Of a stretch of 23,559 bases of DNA, positions 1 through 11,704 are shown piece by piece; position 1 is the first letter of the stretch; the number at the start of each line of letters is the position of its first letter. The translations under genes were made by a program, and so were the position numbers. The DNA is taken from the NCBI GenBank assembly GCA_038225015.1, contig JBBRFB010000035.1:1-23559 (forward strand), read 5' to 3'. A model generated the notes under the pieces. The model searched no databases and was not told the origin of the DNA. It saw only the letters and a list, made by a program, of their open reading frames with translations. The DNA is from Schlegelella_A sp038225015 (GTDB taxonomy: Bacteria > Pseudomonadota > Gammaproteobacteria > Burkholderiales > Burkholderiaceae_C).

Positions 1-2457
<2,457 letters not shown>

Positions 2458-2518
2458 CTTGTCTCCTCTGGATTTCCCGATCGGTCGTGGCGAGAGCGAT
2501 CAGGCTGTTCTTGTCATT

Positions 2519-2538
2519 GCCCCGGATCGATCCGGGGC
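2519..2538. repeat. Perfect 20-bp palindrome in nrdA leader
   Basis: The 20 bases at 2519-2538 are a perfect inverted repeat with no spacer (GCCCCGGATC and its complement). It lies inside the predicted nrdA 5' leader, 62-81 nt before the ATG. As RNA it could form an 8-bp hairpin with a four-base loop. Function unknown; it could be a leader structure, a protein site or a copy of a dispersed repeat. Confidence 0.6.
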
Positions 2539-2663
2539 TCGCTGATTCGTGCCGGTGCGCATCGCCTCGAGGGCCGTTGCACCACCCGGGCGCAGTGCTT
2601 GCGGAACCGCCTGAAACGTGGCGCGGCGAGCGCCTGTTGAAAAGTCCAGCATAGCATCGTGGA

Positions 2664-2679
2664 ACACTATATCTGGGGT
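2664..2679 (-). promoter_or_regulatory. NrdR box, proximal (overlaps nrdA -10)
   Basis: ACACTATATCTGGGGT matches the NrdR consensus ACACWATATATWGTGT at 13 of 16 positions. It covers the predicted -10 of nrdA at 2666-2671. NrdR is an ATP-cone repressor that binds paired boxes upstream of ribonucleotide reductase genes. The second box lies exactly 31 bp away. Confidence 0.8.
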
Positions 2680-2694
2680 CTGTGTTGCCAACAA
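2666..2694 (-). promoter_or_regulatory. Predicted sigma-70 promoter of nrdA
   Basis: On the minus strand, TTGTTG (2694-2689) is followed by a 17-bp spacer and TATAGT (2671-2666). The -10 matches the consensus at 5 of 6 positions and the -35 is weak. The predicted start near 2659 gives a leader of about 200 nt. NrdR-like boxes cover the -10 and abut the -35, a good arrangement for repression. The rest of the 281-bp gap between ampD and nrdA holds no convincing gene and no clear terminator. Confidence 0.6.
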
Positions 2695-2710
2695 GCACTA
2701 CCTATAGCGT
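2695..2710 (-). promoter_or_regulatory. NrdR box, distal
   Basis: GCACTACCTATAGCGT matches the NrdR consensus at 12 of 16 positions. It begins directly upstream of the predicted -35 of nrdA. The start-to-start distance to the proximal box is 31 bp, about three helical turns, which is the spacing known for paired NrdR boxes. The spacing makes this weaker match credible. Confidence 0.7.
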
Positions 2711-2738
2711 ATCAACTCGTCGATTAATTCACACTTGC

Positions 2739-3359
2739 TCAAGCGACCGGCGGGTCGTTTTCGGCCACTTCGGCGGTGGGGTCGCAGACGTCCGCGGCAA
2801 GTTGAAGGGAATGCTTGCGGGCCATGCCGCGCAGACGGTTCCAGTCGAATCCGCGTCCCGGGTCGCCCTTGCGCCCGGGCGCCACGTGCTCGTGCCCGGC
2901 CACCCACGCCAGCGGGTAGCGCGTGCAGATCGCGCCTGCGAGACGAACCAGCGCGTCGTACTGGACGCCCGCGAACGGCGTGCCCTCGAGGCCCTCGAGC
3001 TCGACGCCCACCGAGTAGTCGTTGCAGGCCGTGCGGCCCCGCCAGGACGAGACGCCGGCATGCCAGGCACGGTCGTGGCATGACACGAACTGGAGCATGG
3101 CGCCGTCACGGCGGATGAGGAAATGCGACGACACCCGCAGCGAGGCGATGGCCTCGAAATACGGGTGCGCCTGAGGATCGAGGCGATTCATGAACAGCCG
3201 CTCGACGTCGTCGCTGCCGTATTCGCCCGGCGGCAGGCTGATCGAGTGCACGACGAGCAGATCGACGACGGCGTCGACCGGCCGCGCGTCGGCATTCGGC
3301 GAGGGCCGACGGCCGGCAACGGCCCACCAGCCGTCGGCCCAGCCGTCGGCCTCGCCCAT
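2739..3359 (-). CDS. ampD: 1,6-anhydro-N-acetylmuramyl-L-alanine amidase AmpD
   Basis: Cytoplasmic zinc amidase of peptidoglycan recycling. It cleaves the stem peptide from anhydro-muropeptides and so keeps the AmpR inducer low where AmpR is present. From the ATG at 3359 the protein has 206 residues. The N-acetylmuramoyl-L-alanine amidase type 2 fold covers most of it. Zinc ligands H38 (VVHSISL), H156 and D166 (GHEHVAPGRKGDPG) match E. coli H34, H154 and D164, and E120 in GVELEG matches the catalytic glutamate. The reading frame extends upstream to a TTG at 3428 that overlaps the pilR stop. I prefer 3359 because homologues begin just before the DGW motif, but GAAGG abuts that ATG, so the start is uncertain. 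It is the last gene of the ccsA-to-ampD cluster. Confidence 0.93.
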   Translation of the reverse strand: MGEADGWADGWWAVAGRRPSPNADARPVDAVVDLLVVHSISLPPGEYGSDDVERLFMNRLDPQAHPYFEAIASLRVSSHFLIRRDGAMLQFVSCHDRAWHAGVSSWRGRTACNDYSVGVELEGLEGTPFAGVQYDALVRLAGAICTRYPLAWVAGHEHVAPGRKGDPGRGFDWNRLRGMARKHSLQLAADVCDPTAEVAENDPPVA

Positions 3360-3424
3360 CCTTCGGTCGCGCCGAACCGCGTGCAGGCTGTCAGGCCGGC
3401 GAGGTGCGCCCGGGCCGCCAGCCG

Positions 3425-4983
<1,559 letters not shown>

Positions 4984-4987
<4 letters not shown>

Positions 4988-6858
4988 GGGATCAGGGGCA
5001 GGCTGGCTTCGGCGGACGCGAGGTCGCGCGTCAACTCGCCGCGCCGCATGTCGACCGAGAACACGTTTCGACGCGGCTCATCGGGCGGCAGCAGCTCGTA
5101 ATCGATGCGGGCTCCGTATCTCTCGCAGAGTTCGCGGCAAATGTAAAGGCCGAGGCCTGCGCCGCGGCTTCGGGTCGAGAAAAACGGCTCGAACAAATAC
5201 GATTCGACCTCGGCCGGAATCGGCGCGCCGTCGCTCAGTACGTCGAGCAGGGCGTGGTCATCGCCTCGTTCGGCGAGCCTGACCCGCACGGAGCCCGGCT
5301 GCCCGCTGGCATGGCGGCGCGCATTCTCGAGCAGGTTGACCAGCACGCGACGAAGATGCTCGGCGTCGAAGCGAACGCCGAGTGGCCGCTCCGGGAGCTC
5401 GAGCTTGAGGATGCCGGCGCCGCCGAACGGTTCGCCGGCCGCCTGCGCCCATTCGGCGCAGATCGCCGGCACCTGTGCCGCGGCGTCGATGGCGTCGACG
5501 TTCTGGGCCTGGCCCGGGGCGACCTCCATCACGTCGTCGACGATGCGCTTGAGGCGTTCGACGTTGTCGGTGACCATGCGCATCAGCCGCCGCTGCGACG
5601 GATCGGTCGCGTCCTCGAACAGCAGGGCGTTGGCCTGGGCAATGGCGGCCAGCGGATTGCGGATCTCGTGCGCAATGCCTGCCGACACGCGACCCATCGC
5701 GGCGAGCTTTTCCTGCCGGCTGCGGGCCTGCACGTTGCGGATGTCGTCGACGAAGAGGACGCAGAACTCCTCGCTCGCGCTCGCTTCGCGGCGGCGCGTG
5801 AAGCGCACCCGCACACGCAGCGTGCGGTGCGAGTCTGGCGCGAACTGCAAGGCGACGTCGCGGCCGGCCTCCGGCCACGCTGCTTCGGCGAACGCGCGTT
5901 CCACCGCCTTCACCAACGCACCCCAGGCCGGCACGCCGCGCAACTGGAACGGCGCCGCCCGGCTCATCCCTTCGGGCGCCAGCAGGCGCCGCGCCGCCGG
6001 GTTGGCGGCGCGCACCTTGCCGCCGCGGTCGACGACGAGGACGCCGTCTTCCATCTCCTCGATCACGAGCCGGTTCAGCTGGGCCTGCTGGCGCGCCATC
6101 TCGAGGCTGCCGCGCGCGCTCATCTCCTCGCGGGCGAGGCGCCCGGCGAGCTCGCCCGCGAGCACGGCGATGACGAAGAAGCCGGTGCCGGCAAGGCCCG
6201 CCTGCGTCATGAGCAGGGCGACGTCGCCGCCGGCGAGCAGGCTCAGCCAGGCGGCGACGAGCAAGGCGATCGTCGCTGCGGCCGCCGTCGCCAGCGCCGG
6301 CAGGCGCGGCGTGAGCACGCCGGCCATCAGCACCGGCATGACCAGTAGCGCCACGTAGTTGAAGCTCGATCCGGGCGAGGCCACGTGCAGGCCGGTGAAA
6401 AGCACGAGGTCGGCGCCGATCGTCGCCAGCCACTGCGGGCTGCGCAGCCTCGCCAGCAGCCTTGGCTCGGCGCCGGCGTGAAAGCGCGGCAGCATCCACA
6501 TGCTGATGGCCAGCGTCGCGTAGACGACATTGAGCGTGGCCACGGCGAAGGTCGGCCGCAGGCCAAAGACCCCGGCGGCCGCGAGGGTCACCACGAGCGC
6601 CACGCCGAGGGCGGCGCGCGCGGCGAGGAACGCCCGGTAGATGCGCTCGAAGGCCGTCGCAGTGGCGTGGCGGGCGCTCGACCGCTGCCCGGCATGGACA
6701 ACGGCGTCGTTTTGCCAGGAGGCGGCGAAGCGCGAGTCATCGAGCATCGACTGCGTGTCTCCGGTCGGCCCGAAGGCCCCGAACCACGACTCGCTCGCAC
6801 CGCGCCGCGGCGGCGGACGCACTCGCGGCGGCGGCGAGGCCGACCGGGTGAAGCTCAC
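4984..6858 (-). CDS. pilS: Sensor histidine kinase PilS
   Basis: Inner-membrane kinase that phosphorylates PilR to control type IV pilus genes. From the GTG at 6858 it has 624 residues. After a proline/arginine-rich start come six predicted membrane segments, ending at the sequence VIAVLAGELAGRL. A PAS domain follows (VIEEMEDGVLVVDRGG). The HisKA H-box IAHEIRNPLAAI has phosphorylated H397, and the ATPase domain has an N box (LVNLLENARRHA) and a G box (GAGLGLYICREL). The GTG overlaps the stop of the upstream gene (GTGA). An ATG at 6747 would give 587 residues (H360) and has GGAG 11 bases upstream. The frame is open up to 8010, but beyond 6858 it is only the antisense shadow of other genes. Confidence 0.92.
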
Positions 6859-7100
6859 GACGGCGTCCCGTGGGTCAGCTCGTAGGCCTTGCGATGGGCC
6901 TCGCCGCAGAACACCCCGCCGCGCCCCGGCAGGGCCTCGTCGCGCGGAAGATGGAGGCCACAGTGGGCACAGGCGACGATCGGTTGCGGCCCCTCGGCGG
7001 GCGGCGGCCTGGCGCGCGGCCCGCCGGTGCGGCGGCCCAGGCCACCGCGCAGCAGCCAGAGCAGCACGAAGACCGCGATCAGAAACAGGACGATCTTCAT
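6855..7100 (-). CDS. PP0621 family protein (membrane-anchored zinc-ribbon-like)
   Basis: Small protein of 81 residues and unknown function. Residues 3-18 form one hydrophobic membrane segment, followed by a flexible Arg/Pro/Gly-rich linker. A C-terminal metal-site-like module has C44, C47, H50, C65 and H69. It resembles the PP0621 family, which is often found next to pilS in proteobacteria. It starts 12 bp after the ccsA-like stop, and its TGA overlaps the upstream GTG candidate for PilS, so it is probably co-transcribed. GAGG lies 10 bases before the ATG. The metal ligands are visible but zinc binding is inferred. A role as an accessory to PilS or to cytochrome assembly is only a guess from its position. 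Confidence 0.88.
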   Translation of the reverse strand: MKIVLFLIAVFVLLWLLRGGLGRRTGGPRARPPPAEGPQPIVACAHCGLHLPRDEALPGRGGVFCGEAHRKAYELTHGTPS

Positions 7101-7112
7101 CCGCTCGTATCC

Positions 7113-7952
7113 TCAGGCGCTGGCCGCGCGGTGCAGGAGCACCTCGAGAACGAAGCGCGACCCGACATACGCCAGCAGCAGCAGCCCGGCGCCCGTATAG
7201 AGCCAGCCCGTCGCCTTGGGGCCACGCCAGCCGAACGCCCGTCGCCCCGCGAGCAGACCGGCGAAGACGAACCAGGCGAGGATCGAGAACACGGGCTTGT
7301 GGCCCCAACGCCAGGGATTGGCGTCCCAGGCACCGAGCGCGATGGCGGCCGACAGGACGACGAAGCCGGCGCCGACGAAGCGGTACGTCAGGCGCTCGAG
7401 GCGAAGCAGCGGGACGCCGCGGCGCGCCGGATCCGCCGGCCTGCGTGCCGCGTCTCGCATCTGTCGCTCGGCGCGGCTCAGCAGGAGCGCGTGCAGCACG
7501 GCGACCCCGAACAGTGCATACGACGCGATGCCGAGCAGCCAATGCAACGGCGCCCAGGTCGATGTCGCCTGCGGATGCACCTGCCCCGGGTAGATCCAGG
7601 CGACCACGACCACGACGACGCCGCAAGCGGCTAGCGCACGCCGCGCGCCGGGCAGCGGCACGAAGCGACTCTCGAGCTGGTAGACCGCCAGCACCAGCCA
7701 CACCGTCACAGACAGCGCCGGCGCGAAGCCGAATCGAACGCCCGGGATGCCCGAGCCGACGCCGGCGATGTCGATGACGAGCGAGATGCCCTGGGCGATC
7801 CAGCCGACGAGCAAGGCCTTGCGCAGGGCGTCCGCACGACGGTCGCCGGGCCATGCCGCAGCGACGAAGGCGGCGAGCGCGACGACGCTCGGCAGGCTCA
7901 ACGCCAGCGCCTGCGGCGACAGCTCGCGACCCGGTGCGAACGATAGAATCAT
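7113..7952 (-). CDS. Cytochrome c assembly membrane protein (CcsA/YpjD/HemX-like)
   Basis: Integral membrane protein of 279 residues with about eight hydrophobic segments. It belongs to the CcsA/CcmC-related cytochrome c assembly family. The tryptophan-rich stretch WDANPWRWGHKP followed by FSILAWFVFAG is the diverged haem-handling signature. Candidate histidines lie in GQVHP, LHWLLG, VLHALLL and WGHKP. Family members handle haem in cytochrome c maturation, but the single-gene YpjD-type proteins have no firmly assigned role. The ATG at 7952 gives a hydrophobic N-terminus; the longer open frame upstream is antisense to ffh. It is the first gene of the minus-strand cluster. No Shine-Dalgarno is visible, and TACACT (7964-7959) lies so close that a leaderless transcript is possible. 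Confidence 0.88.
   Translation of the reverse strand: MILSFAPGRELSPQALALSLPSVVALAAFVAAAWPGDRRADALRKALLVGWIAQGISLVIDIAGVGSGIPGVRFGFAPALSVTVWLVLAVYQLESRFVPLPGARRALAACGVVVVVVAWIYPGQVHPQATSTWAPLHWLLGIASYALFGVAVLHALLLSRAERQMRDAARRPADPARRGVPLLRLERLTYRFVGAGFVVLSAAIALGAWDANPWRWGHKPVFSILAWFVFAGLLAGRRAFGWRGPKATGWLYTGAGLLLLAYVGSRFVLEVLLHRAASA
7944..7949 (+). promoter_or_regulatory. Possible -10 element for ffh
   Basis: TAGAAT matches TATAAT at 5 of 6 positions and would put the transcript start near 7956, about 36 nt before the ffh ATG. No convincing -35 lies 16-18 bp upstream. The element lies inside the first codons of the divergent ccsA-like gene. Confidence 0.35.
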
Positions 7953-7974
7953 CGAAGAAGTGTACTTTCGCACC

Positions 7975-7990
7975 CGGGCCGTTCGGCCCG
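7975..7990 (+). promoter_or_regulatory. GC-rich hairpin at ffh translation start
   Basis: CGGGCCG and CGGCCCG are perfect inverted arms around TT. In RNA this gives at least a 6-bp all-GC stem with a GTTC loop. It ends 1 base before the ffh ATG at 7992, where a Shine-Dalgarno would be expected; none is seen. It may limit initiation or promoter activity in the 39-bp gap between the divergent genes. Confidence 0.45.
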
Positions 7991-7991
7991 C

Positions 7992-9392
7992 ATGCACACC
8001 CCCATGGCATCTGCCCTCACCGACCGGCTGAGCCGTCTCGTCAAGACGATGCGCGGCCAGGCCCGCATCACCGAAGACAACGTGCAGGACATGCTGCGCG
8101 AGGTCCGCGTGGCGCTGCTCGAAGCCGACGTCGCCCTGCCGGTGGTGCGCGATTTCATCGCCCGCGTGAAGGCACGCGCGCTCGGCGCCGAGGTCGCCGG
8201 CTCGCTCTCGCCGGGGCAGGCGTTCGTCGGCATCGTCGACCGCGAACTCGCCGCGACGATGGGCGAAGGCGTCGCCGATCTCGACCTGACGACCCAGCCG
8301 CCGGCCGTCATCCTGATGGCCGGCCTGCAAGGCGCCGGCAAGACGACGTCGACGGCCAAGCTGGCCCGCCACCTGATCGACAAGCGCAAGAAGAAGGTGC
8401 TGACCGTATCGACCGACGTCTACCGGCCGGCCGCCATCGAGCAGCTGAAGGTGGTGACCCGGCAGGCCGGCGCCGAATGGTTCCCGTCGACGAACAGCGA
8501 TGCGCCGGTGGCCATCGCCCGCGCCGCACTCGACCATGCGAAACGGCACTACTTCGACGTCCTCCTCGTCGATACCGCCGGGCGTCTGGCGATCGACGAG
8601 AAACTGATGGCCGAGATCCGCGAGCTGCACGCCGCCCTGCAGCCGATCGAGACGCTGTTCGTGGTCGATGCCATGCAGGGCCAGGACGCGGTCAACACCG
8701 CCCGCGCCTTCAAGGACGCGCTGCCGCTGACCGGCATCGTCCTGACCAAGATGGACGGCGACTCGCGCGGCGGCGCGGCGCTGTCGGTCCGGGCCATCAC
8801 CGGCGCGCCGATCAAGTTCGCCGGCACCAGCGAGAAGATCGACGGCCTCGAGGTGTTCGACGCGACGCGGCACGCGGGACGCGTGCTCGGCATGGGCGAC
8901 ATCGTCGGCCTGGTCGAGGAAGTGCAGAAAAACGTCGACGTCGCGGCCGCCCAGAGGCTCGCCGACAAGGTCAAGGCCGGCGACAGCTTCGATCTCAACG
9001 ACTTCCTGTCACAGATTTCACAGATGAAGAAGATGGGCGGCCTCGGCGGCCTGATGGACAAGTTACCCTCGCAGCTGACGGGGCAGGCGGCGCAGCTGGG
9101 GCCGGCCGACATGGAGCGCGCGGAGCGCGACGTGCGCCGGATGGAGGGCATCATCTGCTCGATGACGCCCCTCGAGCGACGCAAGCCCGATCTGCTGAAG
9201 GCGACCCGCAAACGCCGAATCGCGAGCGGTGCCGGGGTCCAGGTGCAGGAAGTGAACCGCCTGCTCAACCAGTTCGGGCAGATGCGCGACATGATGAAGA
9301 AGATGAAGGGTGGCGGAATGACGAAGATGATGCGGCGTATGGGCGGCATGAAGGCTCTCGGTGCCCTGAAAGGCATGGGCGGCCCGCGCTGA
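7992..9392 (+). CDS. ffh: Signal recognition particle protein Ffh
   Basis: GTPase of the signal recognition particle. With 4.5S RNA it binds signal sequences of nascent membrane proteins and docks on FtsY. It has 466 residues. The N domain (about 1-90) precedes the G domain, which has G1 GLQGAGKTT at 111-119, DTAGRL at 194-199 and TKMD at 252-255. The methionine-rich M domain (about 300-440) contains MTPLERR, RKRRIASGAG and QEVNRLLNQF, which form the RNA and signal-peptide binding site. The tail is rich in Met, Lys and Gly. An in-frame ATG at 8004 is an alternative start; neither start has a clear Shine-Dalgarno. ftsY lies 0.85 kb downstream on the other strand. Confidence 0.97.
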   Translation: MHTPMASALTDRLSRLVKTMRGQARITEDNVQDMLREVRVALLEADVALPVVRDFIARVKARALGAEVAGSLSPGQAFVGIVDRELAATMGEGVADLDLTTQPPAVILMAGLQGAGKTTSTAKLARHLIDKRKKKVLTVSTDVYRPAAIEQLKVVTRQAGAEWFPSTNSDAPVAIARAALDHAKRHYFDVLLVDTAGRLAIDEKLMAEIRELHAALQPIETLFVVDAMQGQDAVNTARAFKDALPLTGIVLTKMDGDSRGGAALSVRAITGAPIKFAGTSEKIDGLEVFDATRHAGRVLGMGDIVGLVEEVQKNVDVAAAQRLADKVKAGDSFDLNDFLSQISQMKKMGGLGGLMDKLPSQLTGQAAQLGPADMERAERDVRRMEGIICSMTPLERRKPDLLKATRKRRIASGAGVQVQEVNRLLNQFGQMRDMMKKMKGGGMTKMMRRMGGMKALGALKGMGGPR

Positions 9393-9446
9393 GGCGCCGC
9401 CGGCCACTGCCATGACCCGATTGCTGCCGCGACGACACCCCCACTG

Positions 9447-10202
9447 ATGGACGGCTACCTCATTTCGGCCGTCGCGCTGGCGTGTGCCCTGCCGATCATC
9501 TGGTGGCTGGCCCGGCGCCAGTCGGTTCCTTCCGTACGCGTCGAGCAGCCGACCGACCGCCTCGACACGCTGGCTGCGTGGCCGCCCGAGCCGACTCGCG
9601 TGCTGCGCTCCGCGGAGCGGCTGGCGTTCAGCACCCTGAAGCTGGCGCTGCCGGGCTACCTCATCCTCGCGCAGGTGCCGATCGCACGCTTCCTGAGCGT
9701 GCCGAAGCGCTATTCGTATGCCGAGTGGATGCGCCGAATCGGCAGCCAGTGCGTCGACTTCGTCGTCTGCGACGTCACGACCCAGGTGGTCGCGGTGGTC
9801 GAGGTGCGCCCGCCTGCCGAGCAGCTCGCCGAGAAGCTGCAGCAGCGGCTTGCCCGGCTCGACCGCGTGCTGGCGGCGGCCAACGTGCCGGTGCACGTGT
9901 GGAACGAAAACAAGCTGCCCACGATCGAGCTGGCCCGCGAGCGCATCCTGCCGCAAACGCCGGCCGTTCCGCCGGGCGCGGCGAAGAAGGCGGTGCCGCA
10001 GCCGGTGGCCACCGCGGCCGTCGCCGTCGCTGCCTTCGCCGGCGAAGAGGGGGCGCCGGCGCCAGCCGTCAATCCGTTCGCCGATACCGATCGCGACTGG
10101 AGCAACGACGAGATCATCGAGGTCCTGGAGCCGGCCAACAACACCTGGTTCGACGACATCGACTCGGTGTCCCCGGTTCTCCCGCCGCCGCACGAGCGAT
10201 AG
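9447..10202 (+). CDS. DUF2726 domain protein, membrane-anchored
   Basis: Protein of 251 residues and unknown function. One N-terminal membrane segment (about 4-22) is followed by a DUF2726-like domain (about 52-155). The domain shows the pattern AERLAFSTL, ILAQVPIARFL, VDFVVCD (D104, D109) and VVAVVEV (E119), which resembles the core of restriction-endonuclease-like folds. The acidic residue that often follows the last strand in this family is replaced by Arg-Pro here. The C-terminal third is Pro/Ala-rich and then acidic, and probably disordered. It starts 54 bp after ffh, on the same strand, and ends 39 bp from the end of convergent ftsY. Co-transcription with ffh is likely. Nuclease activity is not established. 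Confidence 0.82.
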   Translation: MDGYLISAVALACALPIIWWLARRQSVPSVRVEQPTDRLDTLAAWPPEPTRVLRSAERLAFSTLKLALPGYLILAQVPIARFLSVPKRYSYAEWMRRIGSQCVDFVVCDVTTQVVAVVEVRPPAEQLAEKLQQRLARLDRVLAAANVPVHVWNENKLPTIELARERILPQTPAVPPGAAKKAVPQPVATAAVAVAAFAGEEGAPAPAVNPFADTDRDWSNDEIIEVLEPANNTWFDDIDSVSPVLPPPHER

Positions 10203-10241
10203 GCGGGTCGCGCGCCCGGCAGCCTCCCGGCGCCGCCGCCC

Positions 10242-11618
10242 TCAGCTGAGCAAGGCCTCCGCGAACTCGCGCGCGCGAAACGTCTGCAAGTCCGCGAGCG
10301 ACTCGCCGACGCCGATGAAGTAGACCGGCAGCGGCGCCGCCCGACCACGCGCCCAGAGCGCGATCGCGGCCAGCACGCCGCCCTTGGCCGTGCCGTCGAG
10401 CTTGGTGATGACCAGCCCCGTGATCTGCAGCGCAGCGTCGAACGCCTGCACCTGCGACAGCGCGTTCTGCCCCGTGTTGCCGTCGATCACCAGCAGCACC
10501 TCGTGCGGTGCCCCGGCCTGCGCCTTGCCGATGACGCGGCGGATCTTCTTCAGCTCGTCCATGAGGTGCGCCTGGGTGGCAAGGCGGCCCGCCGTGTCGG
10601 CAATGACCACGTCGCAGCCCCGCGCGGTGGCGGCGACGACGGCGTCAAACGTCACGCCGGCCGGATCGCCGCCTTCCTGGCTGACGATTTCGACCCGGCC
10701 TCGCGGCCCGCCCCGTTCGCCGGCCAGCGCCGGCGCCTGGTCGGCGCGCTCCGCCCACGCGAGCAGCTGCTCCCGCGCGGCGGCGCGAAACGTGTCGGCA
10801 GCGGCGAGGAGGACGTGCTGCCCCGACTCGGTGAGGTGGCGCGTCAGCTTGCCGATCGTCGTCGTCTTGCCGGCGCCGTTGACGCCCGCCACCATGATCA
10901 CCGTCGGCACGTGCTCGCCGATGACGAGGGGGCGCTCGAGCGGCGCCAGCAGGTCGGCGACGCACTCGCCGAGCAGGCGGCGCACGGCAGCCGGGTCGTC
11001 GGCCTCGATGCGGCGCACACGCGACTTCAAATCGTCGAGCAGGAACCGCGTCGCGGCCGCGCCGGCATCGGCCTGAAGCAGCGCCGCCTCGAGGTCGTCG
11101 TAGAGCTCGTCGCCGATCGTCGCGCCGACGAAGGCCTGCGCGATGCTCGAGCCGGTGCGGCGCAGGCCGGTGCGCAATCGGGCGACCCAGTCGGCGCGCG
11201 AAGGTGCCGACGTGGCGGACACCGCCAGGTGCGCAGGTGGCGCCGGGACTGCTCGCGACTCGGACGGGGGTTGCGGCGGCGCGACATCGCGTGCCTGCGT
11301 CGAGCCGGCCAGTGGCGTCGAGGGCACGCTGGCCTGCGGCGCCACCGCGGGCGGGGCAGCGCCTTCCACGACCGGGGCAGGCGCACCTTCCGGGGCCGAC
11401 GGCGCATCGCCGCCCGGGGCCGACCGCGGCCGCCGCGCGAACAGCTCGCTGACGTCGGTGTTGAGCCACTCGAGTGCCGTCCGGGGTCGCGTCGGGGCGG
11501 GCGGCGAGACTGGCGGCGTGCCGGTCCCGGCCTCCTTTCGGGCCTCGATGGTCGTGGTCGTCGACGCAACTTGAGAGGCGTCGTCCGGCGGCGGCTTCTT
11601 CCTGAAAAAGGTGAACAT
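10242..11618 (-). CDS. ftsY: Signal recognition particle receptor FtsY
   Basis: SRP receptor GTPase at the inner membrane that pairs with Ffh to deliver ribosomes to SecYEG. It has 458 residues. It starts with MFTFFRKK, a short amphipathic basic segment suited to membrane contact. A long Pro/Ala-rich A domain follows to about residue 140, then the N domain. The G domain has G1 GVNGAGKTTTIGKL from residue 245, DTAGRL, and TKLDGTAKGG before the C-terminus. The end IGVGESLADLQTFRAREFAEALL is typical of FtsY. No strong Shine-Dalgarno precedes the ATG. It converges on the ffh-DUF2726 pair and diverges from the tRNA gene. Family assignment is secure. Confidence 0.96.
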   Translation of the reverse strand: MFTFFRKKPPPDDASQVASTTTTIEARKEAGTGTPPVSPPAPTRPRTALEWLNTDVSELFARRPRSAPGGDAPSAPEGAPAPVVEGAAPPAVAPQASVPSTPLAGSTQARDVAPPQPPSESRAVPAPPAHLAVSATSAPSRADWVARLRTGLRRTGSSIAQAFVGATIGDELYDDLEAALLQADAGAAATRFLLDDLKSRVRRIEADDPAAVRRLLGECVADLLAPLERPLVIGEHVPTVIMVAGVNGAGKTTTIGKLTRHLTESGQHVLLAAADTFRAAAREQLLAWAERADQAPALAGERGGPRGRVEIVSQEGGDPAGVTFDAVVAATARGCDVVIADTAGRLATQAHLMDELKKIRRVIGKAQAGAPHEVLLVIDGNTGQNALSQVQAFDAALQITGLVITKLDGTAKGGVLAAIALWARGRAAPLPVYFIGVGESLADLQTFRAREFAEALLS

Positions 11619-11704
11619 GAGTCAGTCGTTGGCGCCGGGCAGGCCGCAGCCGGCGGCATGATGTCGGGGCAAGGGAGGGCCGGCGCGGCGCCATGGCCCA
11701 CCGC

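Noticed and set aside
2500..2694. Small minus-strand open frames in the nrdA leader
   Set aside because: The longest begins upstream of the predicted transcript start. Internal starts have no Shine-Dalgarno and the products show no conserved pattern that I can see. A regulatory upstream ORF cannot be fully excluded.
6859..8010. Extension of the pilS frame up to 8010 (1008 codons in all)
   Set aside because: This part runs over the PP0621-like and ccsA-like genes in another frame and looks like Arg/Ala-rich shadow sequence.
7953..8873. Extension of the ccsA-like frame up to 8873
   Set aside because: It is antisense to ffh; the hydrophobic protein begins at the ATG at 7952.
10203..10241. Bidirectional terminator between the DUF2726 gene and ftsY
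   Set aside because: Only a 5-bp GC arm pair with a long loop and no T-run could be found.
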